Below, piece after piece: positions 11,795-24,299 of a stretch of DNA of 64,000 nt. Below the pieces are notes generated by a model that saw nothing but the letters and a program-made list of their open reading frames with translations, was not told where the DNA came from and ran no database searches. Within the stretch, counting starts at the first letter, position 1, and the number at the start of each line of letters is the position of its first letter. The stretch comes from Datisca glomerata. Its lineage: Eukaryota > Streptophyta > Magnoliopsida > Cucurbitales > Datiscaceae. The stretch spans positions 1 through 64,000 of the forward strand of contig QANY01005812.1 of assembly GCA_003255025.1 (NCBI GenBank), read 5' to 3'. The position numbers were made by a program, and so were the translations under genes.

Positions 11795-11871
11795 CAGAAA
11801 AGCCTCATCTGGTTTCTAGAGAGAAGGGAGAGCTTCTCTCTCTGCATGGCATAAGAAAATATAAGATAATC

Positions 11872-14800
11872 CTGTTCGACTACATGCCATGCCCAAAAGA
11901 GCCAAGCTTTTCCAAGTTCATCTAGCTTTGGCCTAAATGCGTCCCATTGGGTCTTTTTCACCTAAAACGACCAGAACACTCCCAATTCTTATCCTAAATG
12001 TGTATTGGTTGTAAAAAGACAGTTTGAGTACATGCCATTCCCAAAAAAGTCAAGTTTAGCCAAGTTCACCTAGTTTGGGCCTAAACTTATCTCATTGGGT
12101 CTTTTTGACTCCGTATTTAAACTAGAAGAACCTAAAACGATCACAACACTCCAAATTCTTACGCCAAACCAGTATTGCATGTTAAAAGTTATTCCAGTAT
12201 ATAGGATGACCAAAAGATTAAAGTTTAGCAGAGTTCATCTAGTTAGGGCCTAAACATGTCCCATTAGGTCTTTTTAACTACGTATGAAAAAAGAAGCACT
12301 TTGAATGACCAAAACACTCAAAATTCTTATCCCAAACGTGTATTGGGTGCCAAAGGTCAGTTCGAGTACATGCCACGCCCTAAACATCCATGTTTAGCCA
12401 AGTTCGTATAGTTTGAGCCTAAACATTTCCCATTGGGTCTTTTGACTCTGTATGGCACCAGAAGCTCGTTAAACGACCACAACACTCCAAATTCTTATCC
12501 CAAATGTGTTGGGGATGTCAAAAGTCAGTTTGAGTGCAAGTCATGCCCAAAAGATACAAGTTTAGCCAACCTCAGCTAGTTTGGGCCTAAACTAATGTCA
12601 TTGGGTCTTTTTGACTCCTTATGACTCTAGAAGCACCTAAAATGGCATCAACACTCCAAATTCGCATCCCATACGTATATTGGGTGTAAAAGTCAGTTCG
12701 AGTACACGGTATTCCCAAAACATCCAATTTTAGTCAAGTTCATCTTGTTTGGGCCTAAACACGTGCCATTTGGTCTTTTTGACTCCGTATGACACTAGAA
12801 GCACCATAAACGACCACAACATCCCAAATTCTTATCCCAAAAGTGTATTGGGTGCCAAAGGTCAGTTTGAGTACATGCCATGCCCATAACATCCAAGTTT
12901 AGCCAAGTTCATCTTGTTTGGGCCTAAACACATCACATTGTGTCTCTCTGACTCTGTATGGCACTATAAGCACCATAAAGGACCACAACACTCCAAAAGC
13001 TTATCCCAAACGTGTATTGGGTGTCAAAAGTTAGTTCGAGTGCATGCCAGGCCCAAAAGTTCTAAGTTTAGCCAAGTTTATTTAGTTTGGGCCTAAACTC
13101 ATCCCATTGTGTCTCTTTTACTACATATGGAACTAGAAGCACCTAAACTAACAACAACACTACAAATTCTTATCCTAAACGTATATTGGATGCCAAAGGT
13201 CAGTTCGAGTATATGCCATGCCCAAAGCATCCAAGTTTAGCCAAGTTCATCAAGTTTGGGCCTAAAACACATCCCATTGTGTCTTTTTGACTCCGTATGG
13301 CACTAGAAGCACCATAAACAAGCACAACAGTCCAAACTATTATCCCAACATATATTGGGTGTCAAAAGTAAGTTCGAGTGCATGTCATGCCAAAAAGATC
13401 TAAGTTTAGCCAAGTTCGTCGAGTTTGGGCCTAAACACGTCCCATTGGGTCTTTTTGACTCTATATGGCAAGAGAAGCACCAAAAACAACCACAAAAATT
13501 AAATTATATTCCCAAATGTTTATTGGGTGTCAAAAGTTGGTTCGAATACATGCCATGCCTTAAAGAGCAAAGTTTATCAATGTTGTCTAGTTTGGGCCAA
13601 AACACGTCCGACTAGGTATTTTTAATTTCTTTTGGCACTGGAAGCACCTAAAACATTAACAACACTCCAAATTCTTATCTCAAATGTGCATTAGATGTCA
13701 AAGTCAGTTCAAGTACATTCCATACCCAAAAGAGCCATATTTAGCCAAGTTCGTCTACTTTTAGGCCTAAACACATTCCATCGGGTTTTTTTGACTCTGT
13801 ACGGCACAAGAAGCACCTAGAACGACCACAGTACTCCATATTTTTATCCCAAATGTGTATTGGGTGTCAAAAGTCTGTTCGAGTGCATGCCATGCCCAAA
13901 AGGTCAAAGTTTAGCCAAGATCGTCTAGTTTGGGGCTAAACTTATCCCATTGGGTCTTTTTGACTCCGCATTGCAGTAGAAGAACCTAAAATGATCACAA
14001 CACTCCAAATTCTTATGCCAACTGTGTATTGGGTGTCAAAAGTCAGTTCGAGATATGCCATGACCAAAAGATCCATGTTTAGCAAAGTTCATCTAGTTTG
14101 GGCTTAAATATGTCTCATTAGGTCTTCTTGACTCCATATGGCACTAGAAGAACTTAAGATGACTGCAACACTCCAAATTCTCATCCCAAACGGGTATTGG
14201 GTGTCAGAAGTCAGTTCGAACGTATGCCCATGCCTGAAAGAACCAATTTTAGTCAAGTTCGTCTAGTTTGGGCCTAAACTCGTCCCATTGGGTCTTTTTG
14301 ACTCCGTAGGGCACTAGAAGCACCTTAAACAACCACAAAACTCCAAATAGTTATCCCAAACATGTATTGGGTTTCAAAAATTAGTTCGAGTGCATGTCAT
14401 GCCCAAAAGATCGAAGTTTACCCAAGTTCATCTAGTTTGGGCATAATAAACTCATCTCATTTTGTCCTTTTAACTACGTATTGCACTACAAGCACCTAAA
14501 TGACAACAACTCTCCAAATACTTTTCCCAAACGTGTATTGGGTGCCAAAAGTCAGTTCGAGTACATACCATGCCTAAAACATCCAAGTTTTTCCAAATTT
14601 CTCTAGTTTGGTCCTAAACACGTCCCATTATGTCTTTTTGACTCCGTATAGCACTAGAAGCACCTTAAACGAGCACAACACTCCAAATCCTTCTCCTACC
14701 GTGTATTGGGTGTCAAAAGTCAGTTCGAGTGCATCTCATGCCCAAAAGATCCAGTTTAGGCAAGCTCATCTAGTTTGGGCCTAAACTAACCCATTGGGTC

Positions 14801-15573
14801 TTTTGGACTCCGTATGGCACTCGAAACACCTAAAATGACAACAACAGTCCAAATTACTATCCCAAATGTGTATTGGTTTTCCAAGCTAGTTTGACTACAT
14901 GAGATGCCCAAAAGAGCCAAGTTTAGCCAAGTTCACCTAGTTTGGGCCTAAACACGTCTCATTGAGTCTTTTTGACTCTGTACGGCACGAGAAGCACAAA
15001 AAACAACCACAACACTTTAAATTCTCATCCCAAGTGTTTATTCAGTGTCAAAATTCAGTTCAAGTACATTCCATGCCTGAAAGTGCCATGTTTAGCCAAG
15101 TTCATTTAATTTGTGCCTAAACACGTCCCATTTGTGTCTTTTTGACTTTGTATGGCACTAGAAGAGCCTAAAACAACTACAATACTCCAAACTCTTCTCC
15201 CAATATGTGTATCTTGGTGTCAAAAGCAAGTTCGAGTGCAAGCCATGCCCGAAGGATCCAAGTTTAGCAAAGTCATCTAGTTTTGGCCTAAACACGTCCC
15301 ATCAGATTTTTTTTACTTTATATGTCACAAGAAGAACCTAGAAGGAGCACAACTCTCTAACTTCTTATCCCAAACGTGTATCGGGTGTCAAAAGTCCGTT
15401 CGGGTACATGTCATGCCCAAAAGAGCCAAGTTTAGCCAAGTTCAGCCAAGTTCATCAAGTTTTGTTCTAAACACTTCGCATTGAGTCTTTTTGACTTCGT
15501 CTGGCACTAGAAGCACCTATAACGACCACAGCACTCCAAATTCTCATCCCAAACATGTATTGGGTGTCAAAAG
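11872..15573 (+). repeat. 169-bp satellite array
   Basis: About 22 monomers in forward orientation, continuing the array interrupted by LINE-A. The first 14 bp are the second copy of the LINE-A target-site duplication. Monomers with shared variants (GCAGTAGAAG near 13975; GTTCGAACGT followed by AAAGAACCAAT near 14217) recur in the blocks at 3881 and 17301. No gene is seen. The final 5 bp (15569-15573, AAAAG) are a target-site duplication of the adjoining solo LTR. Confidence 0.95.
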
Positions 15574-15807
15574 TTATATGAACCTCACCGTCGCTTTGCC
15601 ATAAAGCCCGATAACAAGGTTGCCATGTTGGATGGCACGCCATGCTCCATGCATGTTGTTATACTCCATGTCATGTTCCACGTCATGATCCACATTATAT
15701 TCCCATTGAGTGCTTCATCCATCCTCTTTTCTATAGCTCTTGTGATTTGGCCTCTTAGTACTTGAAATGGATCCATCATTTGAGGTTGTGCAACCAGATT
15801 TTCATCA
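15574..15807 (-). mobile_element. Solo LTR of the G2 family, internally deleted
   Basis: The left end matches the terminus of the G2 LTRs (ATATGAACCTCACCGTCGC) and the right end matches their other terminus (GGTTGTGCAACC followed by TCATCA). The 5-bp duplication AAAAG lies at 15569-15573 and 15808-15812. At 234 bp it is much shorter than the 904-964 bp G2 LTRs because the middle, from GATAACAA to GGTTGCCATG, is missing. No internal retrotransposon sequence remains, so it is a solo LTR left by recombination between two LTRs. The terminal TG has mutated to TT. Confidence 0.9.
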
Positions 15808-16434
15808 AAAAGTAAGTTTGAATGCATGTTATGCCGAAAAGACGCAAGTTTATCCAAATTCATCTAGTTGGGGCCTAAACACGTTCCATTAGGTCTTTTT
15901 CACTCTGTATGGCACTTAAGCACTTAAAGCGACCACAACACCCGTAATTCTGAACCCAAATGTGTATTGGGTGTAAAAAGTCAATTTGACTGCATGTCAT
16001 ACCCAAAAGAGTGAAGTTTAGCGAAGCAAATCTAGTTTGGACCTAAACTTGTCCATTGGGTCATTTTGACTCCGTATTGAACTAGAAGAACCTAAAATGA
16101 TCACAACACTTCAAATTCTTATGCCAAATGTCTATTGGGTGTCAAAAGTCCGTTCGAGTACATGTCATGCCCAAAACATCCAAGTTTAGCCAAGTTCATC
16201 TAGTTTGAGCCTAAACACGTCCCATTGGGACTTTCTGACTCCGTATGGCCCTAGAAGCGCCTTAAACCACCACAACATTTCAAATTATTATACCAAACGT
16301 GTATTGGGTGTCAAAAGTAAGTTCGTGTGCATTTCATGCCCAAATGATTCAAGTTTAGCCAAGTTCGTTTAATCTGGGCCTAAACACGTCCCATTGGGTC
16401 TTTTGACTTTGTATGGCACGGGAAGCACCAAACA
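15808..16434 (+). repeat. 169-bp satellite array
   Basis: About 3.7 forward monomers between two solo LTRs. It begins with the AAAAG duplication of the left LTR. It includes a monomer of the AGAAGAACCTAAAATGATCA type near 16085. Confidence 0.93.
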
Positions 16435-17300
16435 TGATGATTCAAATCTAGGAGCTGAAAATGGACGTGGGGCTGAGCATACACACAGGAATGGAGCTGA
16501 ACTTGCACAAGATCCTTTATCACTCCCTGGTGGTCCAATTACAAGACTTAGAGTCCAAATTTTCAAGAAAGCACTTGTTGAGCTTATTCAAGAAAATTGG
16601 AATGATTTTGAAAAAGTGAAGCCCAATGTGGGTCCAACTGAAAATCAATGCTTTATCCATGTCATCAAGGCCATTGAAGAGTCTAATTAGTATATTGAAA
16701 AGGATAATGAACCTACAAAAACGTGTTCATCAAGATAAGGCCATGAAAGGGCATGAATTAGACTATTTTCAAGGCTATTAAATAGGGGGATGAATCCAGC
16801 TTGGATTGGTTATGCTTAAATACATTGTCCACAGTCAATTAGTGATATTTACTTATTATTAGTAGTCAAAAAAGGTCTAAAAATGTGGGAACTTATTTAC
16901 TTTAATGTTGGTGTTGTTTCAAAGCTAAAATTAATGCTTTTCCTATTCTTGGAGGGTTGTTCCAAGTATAAAACATGGTACCCACGAAATTTGTAATCAT
17001 GTTATGAATATTGAAAACAAGTTTATGTTATTGTGAGGTGTGTGTGTCCTCTTTGTTCTTGAAAGAACTCTTTAAACTTATCAAGTTAGTCTTGTGGCGT
17101 TCAAACAACCAAACTTATCACCTTGATTCTTGAGTGATCCTTAGTTTTCTTGGTGTGGCCTTTCTATCCTTCGTAGTCTTAGTTTTTATCTTGCTAGATA
17201 ACGGGTTAAGGCTCAACAATCTTGTCTTTCACGTTCTTGGGGTTCTTGAACCATCATTGTTATCGGGTTTAATCATAAATCGTCGGTGGGGTTCATATCA
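16435..17300 (+). mobile_element. Solo LTR of a third Ty3/gypsy-like family
   Basis: The sequence begins TGATGATTCAAATC and ends GGTTCATATCA, the TG...CA form of an LTR, and sits inside satellite. Its first 250 bp continue an open frame (stop at about 16688-16690) ending a polyprotein, with a GGPITRLR motif. This matches the LTR-encoded tails of G1 and G2. A TATAAAAC box lies at 16967-16974. The 866-bp length suits a complete LTR. A clean 5-bp target duplication is not visible (AAACA left, CAAGA right), so one edge may be mutated. Its 3' 160 bp recur at 96-255 and 3716-3880. Confidence 0.8.
16967..16974 (+). promoter_or_regulatory. Probable TATA box of the solo LTR
   Basis: TATAAAAC sits about 530 bp into the LTR, a reasonable place for the U3/R promoter. 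This is motif evidence only. Confidence 0.45.
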
Positions 17301-19170
17301 CAAGACCATAACACCATAGATTCTCATCCTAAATTTTTATTGGGTGTCAAAAGTTGGTTTGAATACATGCCATACCCCAAATAGCAAAGTTTACCAAAGT
17401 CCCACTAGGTCTTTTTGATTCCTTATGACACTGGAAGCACCTAAAACAACAAATAAACTCCAAAGTTCTTATCCAAAATGTGTATTGGGTGTAAAAGTCA
17501 GTTCGAGTACATTTCATGCCCAAAAGACACAAGTTTAGCCAAGTTCATCTAGTTTGGGCCTAAACACATCCCATCGGGTCTTTTTAACTCTGTATGGCAC
17601 AAGAAGCACCAAGAATGACCACAGTATTCCAGAATTCTTATCCCAAACGTGTATTGGATGTCAAAAGTCTGTTCGAGTGCATGTCATGCCCAAAAGATCT
17701 AAGTTTATCCAAGGTCATCTAGTTTGGGGCTAAACTTATCCCATTGGGACTTTTTGACTCTGCATTGCAGTAGAAGAACCTAAAATGATCACAACACTCC
17801 AAATTCTTAAGCCAAACGTGTATTGAATGTCAAAATTCAGTTCAAGATATGCCATGACCAAAAGATCCATGTTTAGCCAAGTTCACTTGTTTGGGCTTAA
17901 ACACCTCCCGTTAGGTATTTTTGACTTCGTATGCCAATAGAAGCACCTGAGATGACCACAACACTCCAAATTCTCATCCCAAAACATGTATTGGGTGTCA
18001 GAAGTCAGTTCGAAAGCATGCAATGCGCGAAAGAACCAATTTTAGCCTAGTTCATCTAGTTTGGGCCTAAACTCATCCCATTGGGTCCTTTTGACTTCAT
18101 ATGACACTAGAAGCACCTTAAATGACCACAACACTATAAATATTTATACCAAATGTTTATCGGGTGTCAAAAGTCAATTCGAGTGCATGTCATGCCCCGA
18201 AGATCAAGTTTACCCAAATTCATCTAGTTTGGGCCTAAACTCATCCCATTGGGTCCTTTTGACTATCTATGGCACTAGAAGCACCTAAAATGACAAAATC
18301 ACTCCAATTTCTTATCCCCAAACGTGTATTGGGTGCCAAAGATCAGTTCGAGTACATACCATGCCCAAAACATCCAAGTTTAGCCAAGTTTCCCTAATTT
18401 GGTCCTAAACACGTCACATTGTGTCTTTTTGACACCGTATGGCACTAGAAGTACCTTAAACTAGCACAACACTCCAAATTCTTATCCCAAACGTGTATTG
18501 GGTGTCAAAAGTCAGTTCGAGTGCATGTCATGCCCAAAAGATCTATGTCTAGCCAAGCTCATCTAGTTTGGGCCTAAACGTTCACTGGGTCTTTTTGACT
18601 CTGTATGGTAGTAAAAGCACCTAAAATGGAAACAGCAGTCCAAATTATTATCCCAAACGTGTTTTGGGTGTCAAAGTCAGTTTGAGTACATGACATGCCC
18701 AAAAGAGCCAAGTTTAGTCGAATTCATCTAGTTTGGGCCTAAACACGTCCCATTGAGTCTTTTTGACTCTGTATGACACGAGAAGCACAAAAAACAACCA
18801 CAACACTTTAAATTTTCATCCCAAATGTTTATTAAGTGTCAAAAATCAGCTCTAGTACATGCCATGTCCAAAAGAACCAAGTTTAGCGTAGTTGTCTAGA
18901 TTGGGCCTAAACACGTCCCATTGTGTCTTTTTGGCTACGTATGGCACTAGAAGCATCTAAAATAACCACAACACTCCAAATTCTTATCTCAAACGTGTAT
19001 TGGGTGTGAAATGTCTGTTCGAGTACATTCTATGCCTGAAAGAGCCAAGTTTAGCCAAGTTCATCTAATTTGGGCCTAAACACGTCCCATTGTGTCTTTT
19101 TGACTTTGTATGGCAGTAGAAGCACCTAAAACGACCACAACACTCCAAACTCTTATCCAAAATGTGTATT
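17301..19170 (+). repeat. 169-bp satellite array, duplicated block
   Basis: About 11 forward monomers. The first 1.2 kb match 3881-5100 in order and in monomer-specific variants, including CTTAAGCCAAACGTGTATTG near 17810 and TTTTGACTATCTATGGCAC near 18258. The array is cut by LINE-B at about 19170. Confidence 0.93.
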
Positions 19171-19199
19171 TGGGATACGTGTTTGGCAGATTTACAATA

Positions 19200-21615
19200 G
19201 TAAATGAGGGGCACTTTTCTCAAGATTCAGGTGTGGGTAAGGGCATTAGGGGTGCTGGAAAGGGTATTGATGGACTTCTTGTCAAGGTAAGTCAGTGTTG
19301 ACAGAACACGAGAGGAGGAAACCCATTCTTAATGTCCAGGTAGTTGGAGAAGTATATGCTCCTAGAAATGTCTTAAATTCTCAAATTAAGAGCTCTGAAA
19401 GAGCTATTGTTTCTTCATCTTTTGAGGGGAAGAACCAAGCTCTAGCTGAAATTTCTCCTTCTTCTACAAGGGGAGAAATTTAGAGTGGGTCTTATGACCA
19501 AAAGAAAGTAAATCAAAACATTGAGCCAAGCTTTAAAGCCAAAGTAAACCAAGTTTCTCTTACTGACCAGCTTAGGAATAGCCTTAATCGGAGCCGAGCT
19601 GTCCGTGGAGTAGCTAAAGGAGGTGCTAGAAGGTCCTTAAGCTTGACCAAGCTTCGTGAGGTTGAAGAAGAAGCCAAAGATCTCTTGGTCCTTGGAGAAA
19701 ATCCAAATCTGGAGACAGATTGTATGCAGTCTGCCATTCCAGGTTTTAAGGGAGCTCCTCTCCTCCCAATTAATGGTAGAATTGACCTTCTTGCAGCTAG
19801 AGTGGCTCCCCAAAGCAAGGAGCCTTTTGACAGCCTTTTTTATGTGTCCTCCTTGGATATACAGAATAATCAAGCTAGGGTAGATGGTATACTAAATCTT
19901 GAGTATATTTCTCTCAATTATGACAAAGATGTGACTTTAGGTGGAGTTTCAAGGCTGGTGGCAGACTCTCTTTCCCCCCTTAGCTCAAGCTCAGCATTAA
20001 TTGTGAGTGAAAAGGTGGATGTGACTTCTCCCAAGGGAGCTAAGGGTGGTCATGGTCATGCTCTTAAGCTAGGAGAAGCTTCTCTCTCCTATGACAATGA
20101 CGTGAGTGTTGGTGGGGTCCCAAGCCTGTTGACAGACTCTCTCTCCTCCCTTAGCTCAAGCTCATCATTAATTGTTAGTGACAAGCTGGATGTGACCTCT
20201 CCCAAGGGAGCTAAGGGTGGTCATGGTCGTGCTCTTAAGCTAGGAGAAGCTTCTCTCTCCTATGACAATGATGTGAGTGTTGGTGGGGTCCCAAGGCTGT
20301 TTACAGACTCTCTCTCATCTCTTAGCCCCATCTCAGTATTAATTGTGAGTGACAAGATGAGTGTGACCCCAAGGAATCCAAAGGCTTCAATGGTCGTGCC
20401 TTAAAGCTTGGAGAAGCTTCTCTCTCTCCTAAGCCCAAATCAAGTGGAAAACAGAAGGTGAGCTCTTCTCCTTCTTCTCCAATTTTTTCTCCTAAGAAGC
20501 TTCATGAGAATAGAGTTTATTAAGACCTATTATCTGGTAAGAGTGGATCTCAAGTGAAGCCAGCTGGTTCATGGGCTGAAAAAGTTAAGTGTAACCTTAA
20601 AAAGAAGCTAAGTTTAGGATATGTAAGCTCCTCTTTTGTTGGATATTTTGTGGGAAGGACAGCTCCACTCCATTTAGTTAAGAAAATTGTTATGCAACTT
20701 AGGGCTAGAAGAGGAATTCAGGAGGTCTCGGCTGCTAGAGGTCTCTTCTACTTTAAATTTGGTTCTGTGGAGGATAGAAACTCAGTCTTAGAAGATAGTC
20801 CTTGGCACCTTTTAGGTAGGCCCATTGTGCTACAAGAGTGGCAGCTAAATGTGAAATTCTCCAAGGAGAAACTCTCTACCCTTCCAATATGGGTTAAATT
20901 GTGGAATGTGCCTATTGAATTATGCACTGAAGAACCTTTGAGTCACATTGCAAGTGTTGTGGGCATCCCTTCTCACTCTGATAATGCTACTGCCTCTGGA
21001 TATAGACATGACTATGCTAGAGTTTGTGTGGAAATTTCAGCCTCACCTGATTAAATCAAAATTTTCACCATTGATCTTGGCCTTGAATGATGGGATCCGG
21101 TGGTGGTGGAAGTGGAGTATGATTGCCTTCCTATGTGCGAAGTGTTTTCTTTTTGGCCATGATTGTGCTAACAACATGGCCCCTAAACCTGATCAAGCTA
21201 GTGAGAAAGTTGCTTCTAGTAGAGATCCTTCTTCCCACCATAATAGGGAGCTTATTGTTTTTAAGGAGCTAGAGGGTGAAGAATCAGCTCCTATTCCTAT
21301 TGATATTCTCCTTGGGGAAGACCAATACAAGGAATGGACTCAGGTGATTAGTAGAAGAAAGGTTAAGGGTCAAATTGAATCTTAGGAGGAGAGTAGTGAG
21401 CTGCTCATTCTGACCCTCCTTTGATTTTGGCTCCCCCAAAAGCTTCTCCAATGGGTATTTTGGCTATTCAAGATGGTTCTTCTCCAAAGATCTCTAAATC
21501 AGCCTTGAGGAGGTTGAAAAGGAAGCAAAAGGTAGAAGGCTCTCTCTCTTTTGTTGATCAAGTTGCTTAGGCTTCCCCTGAGGATGGTGACTCTCCCCTC
21601 TCTCCATGTTTATGA
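19200..21615 (+). pseudogene. LINE-B ORF1 remnant
   Basis: Readable blocks are the N-terminal part (19295-19483), a 253-residue stretch (19643-20404) with three 57-residue tandem repeats, and a DUF4283-like region (20554-21054) with SSFVGYFVGRTAPLHLVKK, GLFYFKFGS and PWHLLGRPIVLQEW. The zinc-knuckle part near 21125 reads CAKCFLFGHDC in one frame, and the C-terminus runs to about 21615. It is broken by at least four frameshifts or stops. The ORF1 stop TGA (21613-21615) overlaps the ORF2 ATG (21612) as ATGA. The role would be RNA binding in the LINE particle. Confidence 0.85.
19919..20430 (+). repeat. Coding minisatellite in LINE-B ORF1, three 171-bp units
   Basis: The word TATGACAA starts at 19919, 20090 and 20261, an exact 171-bp spacing (57 codons). 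Each unit encodes YDxDVxxGGV, a Ser-rich LSSLSSSSS-like stretch, LIVSDK and TSPKGAKGGHG. The third unit is the most diverged and contains the frame break near 20400. The unit is unrelated in sequence to the 177-bp unit of LINE-A. Confidence 0.93.
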
Positions 21616-24299
21616 TTAATTTATCTTCTTTGAATATAAGATGCATAAATGGCCTTGTAAAGCAAGCTGAAGTCAGGAAACTTTGCAGAGACTTCAAGCT
21701 ATCTTTTGTGGCTTGGTTGAGACCCCAAGTGTACTAATTTTGCTAGACTTTCTAGCTCTGTTTTTCCCAATTGGGTGAGCATTTATAACCATTCTCCTTG
21801 TAGTAAAGGTAGAATTGTGATAGCTTGGGATCCCAAGGCCTTGGATGTTTAATTAATTGATTCTTTTGATCAAGCTATGTTTTGTAAGCTGACTATTCTT
21901 CATGATAGGGCATAACTTGTTATCTCTGTGGTTTATGCAGCTAATGATTCTATCTCTAGAAGGCATTTGTGGGATAAGCTTGGTTCCTATAAGGTCTTAA
22001 GTCAGGGAAAGCCTTGGCTTGTTCTTGGTGAGTTTAATGCTATTTTGAAGCCTAGTGAGAATTGTGGTGGTAACTTCAAGTGGAAGGACAGTTCTATCGA
22101 CTTTGCTGCTTGTCTCAATCATTTGGAGGTTCTTGATCTTCCTTATAGTGGTTGCCAATTCACTTAGTGAAATGGTCAGGTTGGTGGAGGTAGCAAGATG
22201 CACAAGCTTGATAGAGCCTTGGTTAATGGTGATTGGGCTTTGGAGTTTCCTGCCACTTCTTGCCATTTTCACACTTCGGGTATCTCTGATCACTCTCCTA
22301 TTACTATTCAGCTTAGGGCTAATTCTTCTAGACCTAAGCCTCCTTTTAAGTTCTTTGACTATTGGATGGATTTCTAGGGTTTCTGGGTTGTTCTTCAAGA
22401 TGCTTGGGATATTGAAGTGTATGGAACAGCCATGTTTTGCCATTGTAAGAAGCTAAAATCTGTAAAAATTTCTCTTAAGAAGTTTAATGCCTCTTTTTGC
22501 TCAGATATTACTAAAAGGGCTCTTATCGCTAGAGAAGCTCTCTCTAAAGTGCAGGCTGACCTTGCTGCCTCTCCTAGGGCTGTTTCTCTTCAAGAAGAAG
22601 AGAAAATCAGATTTGCAGAGTTTACTAAGCTTAGAAATGCTGAAGAAGACTTTCTAAGGCAAAAGGCTAGAGTTGATTGGCTTGCCTTAGGTGATAAGAA
22701 TTCCTCTTACTTTTTTCAGAAGCTGAAGAAGAACAGAGTTAGATCCAGAATTAATCAGTTGGTTAATGAGGAGGGTGAACTTATCACTAATGATCAGGCT
22801 GTTAAAGATAATATTCTCTCCTATTATGTGAATCTCCTTGGGACTCTCACTCCGATCAGGAGGTGGATTGGAGTGTTCTCTCTCAGATCCTACTACCAAG
22901 TTATCACAAGCTCATTTAGCTATCCTCAACCAACCTTATCAGATGAGGATGTGCACACCACCATGCTTAGTTTGGGAGCAAGAAAGCTCCTGGTCCAGAT
23001 GGGTTTTCTGCTGGTTTCTTAAGAAAAGTTGACATATTGTGGGTAGTGATGTGACTAAATGCTGTTTTGGAGTTCTTTAGCTCCCAATCCTTGTTGAGGC
23101 AAGTTAATTCTACTGCTATTGCTCTTATCCCTAAGGTTCCCAATCCTTCCAATGTTAGGCCTATTTCTTGCTGCAATGTTATATATAAATGCATCACTAA
23201 AATGCTTGCTGATAGGCTTAAGAGAGTGCTCCCTAATCTTATTAGTAGCAACCAGATTGCTTGTGCCTAGGAGAAGAATTGCAGACAATATTTTCTTATC
23301 TCAGGAGTTGGTTAGAGGCTATCATACAAATTCTAATTGTCCAAGATGTGCTTTCAAGGTGGATATTAAAAAAGATTATGATAGTTTGAATTGGAAGATT
23401 ATTGGCAGAATCATTGATTATTTGGGTTTTCCTGACCATTATTCTAATTGTGTGATGGAGTGCATCTCTTCTCCTTCTTTCTCTATTGTTGTAAATGGTG
23501 ATTTGATAGGGTACTTCTCTGGTGTTAAGGGATTAGACAGGGTGATCCTATCTCCCCATACCTATTTGTCTTGGTTATGGAGGTTCTCACTGGTATTCTC
23601 AAGCTTGCCGCTCACAAGGCTAATTTTGGCTATCACTAGAGGTGTAAGGAGCTTGGCGTTGTTAACTTGTGCATTGCTGATGACCTCTTTATCTTCTGTA
23701 AGGGTAAAACTTCCTCTTTTAAGGTTATAATGGAGAGTTTAAGCTTATTTTAGGCTCTTTCTGGTCTTCAGCCTAATCTTCAGAAAAGTCAAGTCTTCAT
23801 GTCTGGGATATTTAGGGGTCCCTTTGATTACCTCAAAGCTCACCAAAACTGATTGTGTCACTTTGGTCGATCATATTACAGCTAGAGTGAAGTCATGAGA
23901 ATCCAATTACCTTTCTTATGCTAGTAGATTGCAGCCGGTGAAATCTATTCTCTATGCCATTTTTTAGTATTGGGCTGGTTTGTTTATTCTTCCCAAGAAG
24001 ATTTTGCATATGATTCAGGTTGTTATGAGAAACTACTTGTGGAGTGCTTCAGCTATAAAGCATTTCTGGTGCTAAGGTGGCTTGGAGTGATCTGCGCTAT
24101 TCTAAATCTCAAGGTGGTTTGGGCCTTAGAGATTTCTCTTTAGCTAATGAAGTGGCGGTGGCAAAGCATTTCGGTTTCTAGTCTCCTTGGTTAAAGCTTC
24201 CCTTTGGAAGGATTGGTGTAAGGTTTTCTTGATCAAGAAGAGCTCTATTTTTTTGGTTAAGCTTACCTCCAATCCTTCTTCGAGTTGGAGGAAGAAAAT
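21612..24299 (+). pseudogene. LINE-B ORF2 remnant (endonuclease-RT), 3' truncated
   Basis: The ORF2 start ATG (21612) overlaps the ORF1 stop. The endonuclease region is damaged from the first motif (the Trp of SWNIRG reads Leu and the Gly reads Cys) and at GDFN (GEFN near 22030). The SDHSP motif is kept near 22290. The RT region shows ALIPKVPNPS, KVDIKKDYDSLNW (altered from KAYDSLNW) and a degraded FADD motif near 23670. At least a dozen stops and shifts are present. It ends before zf-RVT. Comparison with the intact LINE-F ORF2 identifies each lesion. Confidence 0.88.

Larger units (their letters stand above)
5217..11871 (-). mobile_element. LINE-A: full-length L1-type non-LTR retrotransposon
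   Basis: The element runs on the minus strand from about 11871 to a poly(A) tail (T run at about 5216-5224). It is flanked by a 14-bp target-site duplication at 5203-5216 and 11872-11885, identical except for one base; the last 11 bp are exact. The flanking satellite can be rejoined across it. From 5' to 3' it holds a short leader of about 78 bp, ORF1 (about 11794-8673), ORF2 (about 8680-5396) and a 3' UTR with a GGGGCATACCCC hairpin (5269-5280). It belongs to the same family as LINE-D and LINE-E. Both ORFs are broken, so it is dead. Confidence 0.93.
19171..24299 (+). mobile_element. LINE-B: decayed L1-type LINE, truncated at both ends
   Basis: A plus-strand L1 of the same family as LINE-F. 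It starts within or near ORF1 at about 19171 and stops abruptly at about 24299 in the ORF2 coding region (SSWRKK), where satellite resumes. There is no poly(A) tail, no 3' UTR and no visible target-site duplication, so the right end was lost by rearrangement. It holds the ORF1 remnant 19200-21615 and the ORF2 remnant 21612-24299, both with many stops and frameshifts. It is the oldest-looking of the B/F family copies here. Confidence 0.9.

Noticed and set aside
11872..15573. A regular repeat array that could suggest a CRISPR
   Set aside because: The units are 169 bp, fully repetitive without unique spacers, and the DNA is plant nuclear.
16435..16690. An independent small gene at the start of the solo LTR
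   Set aside because: The frame is the LTR-encoded end of a gypsy polyprotein, as in G1 and G2.
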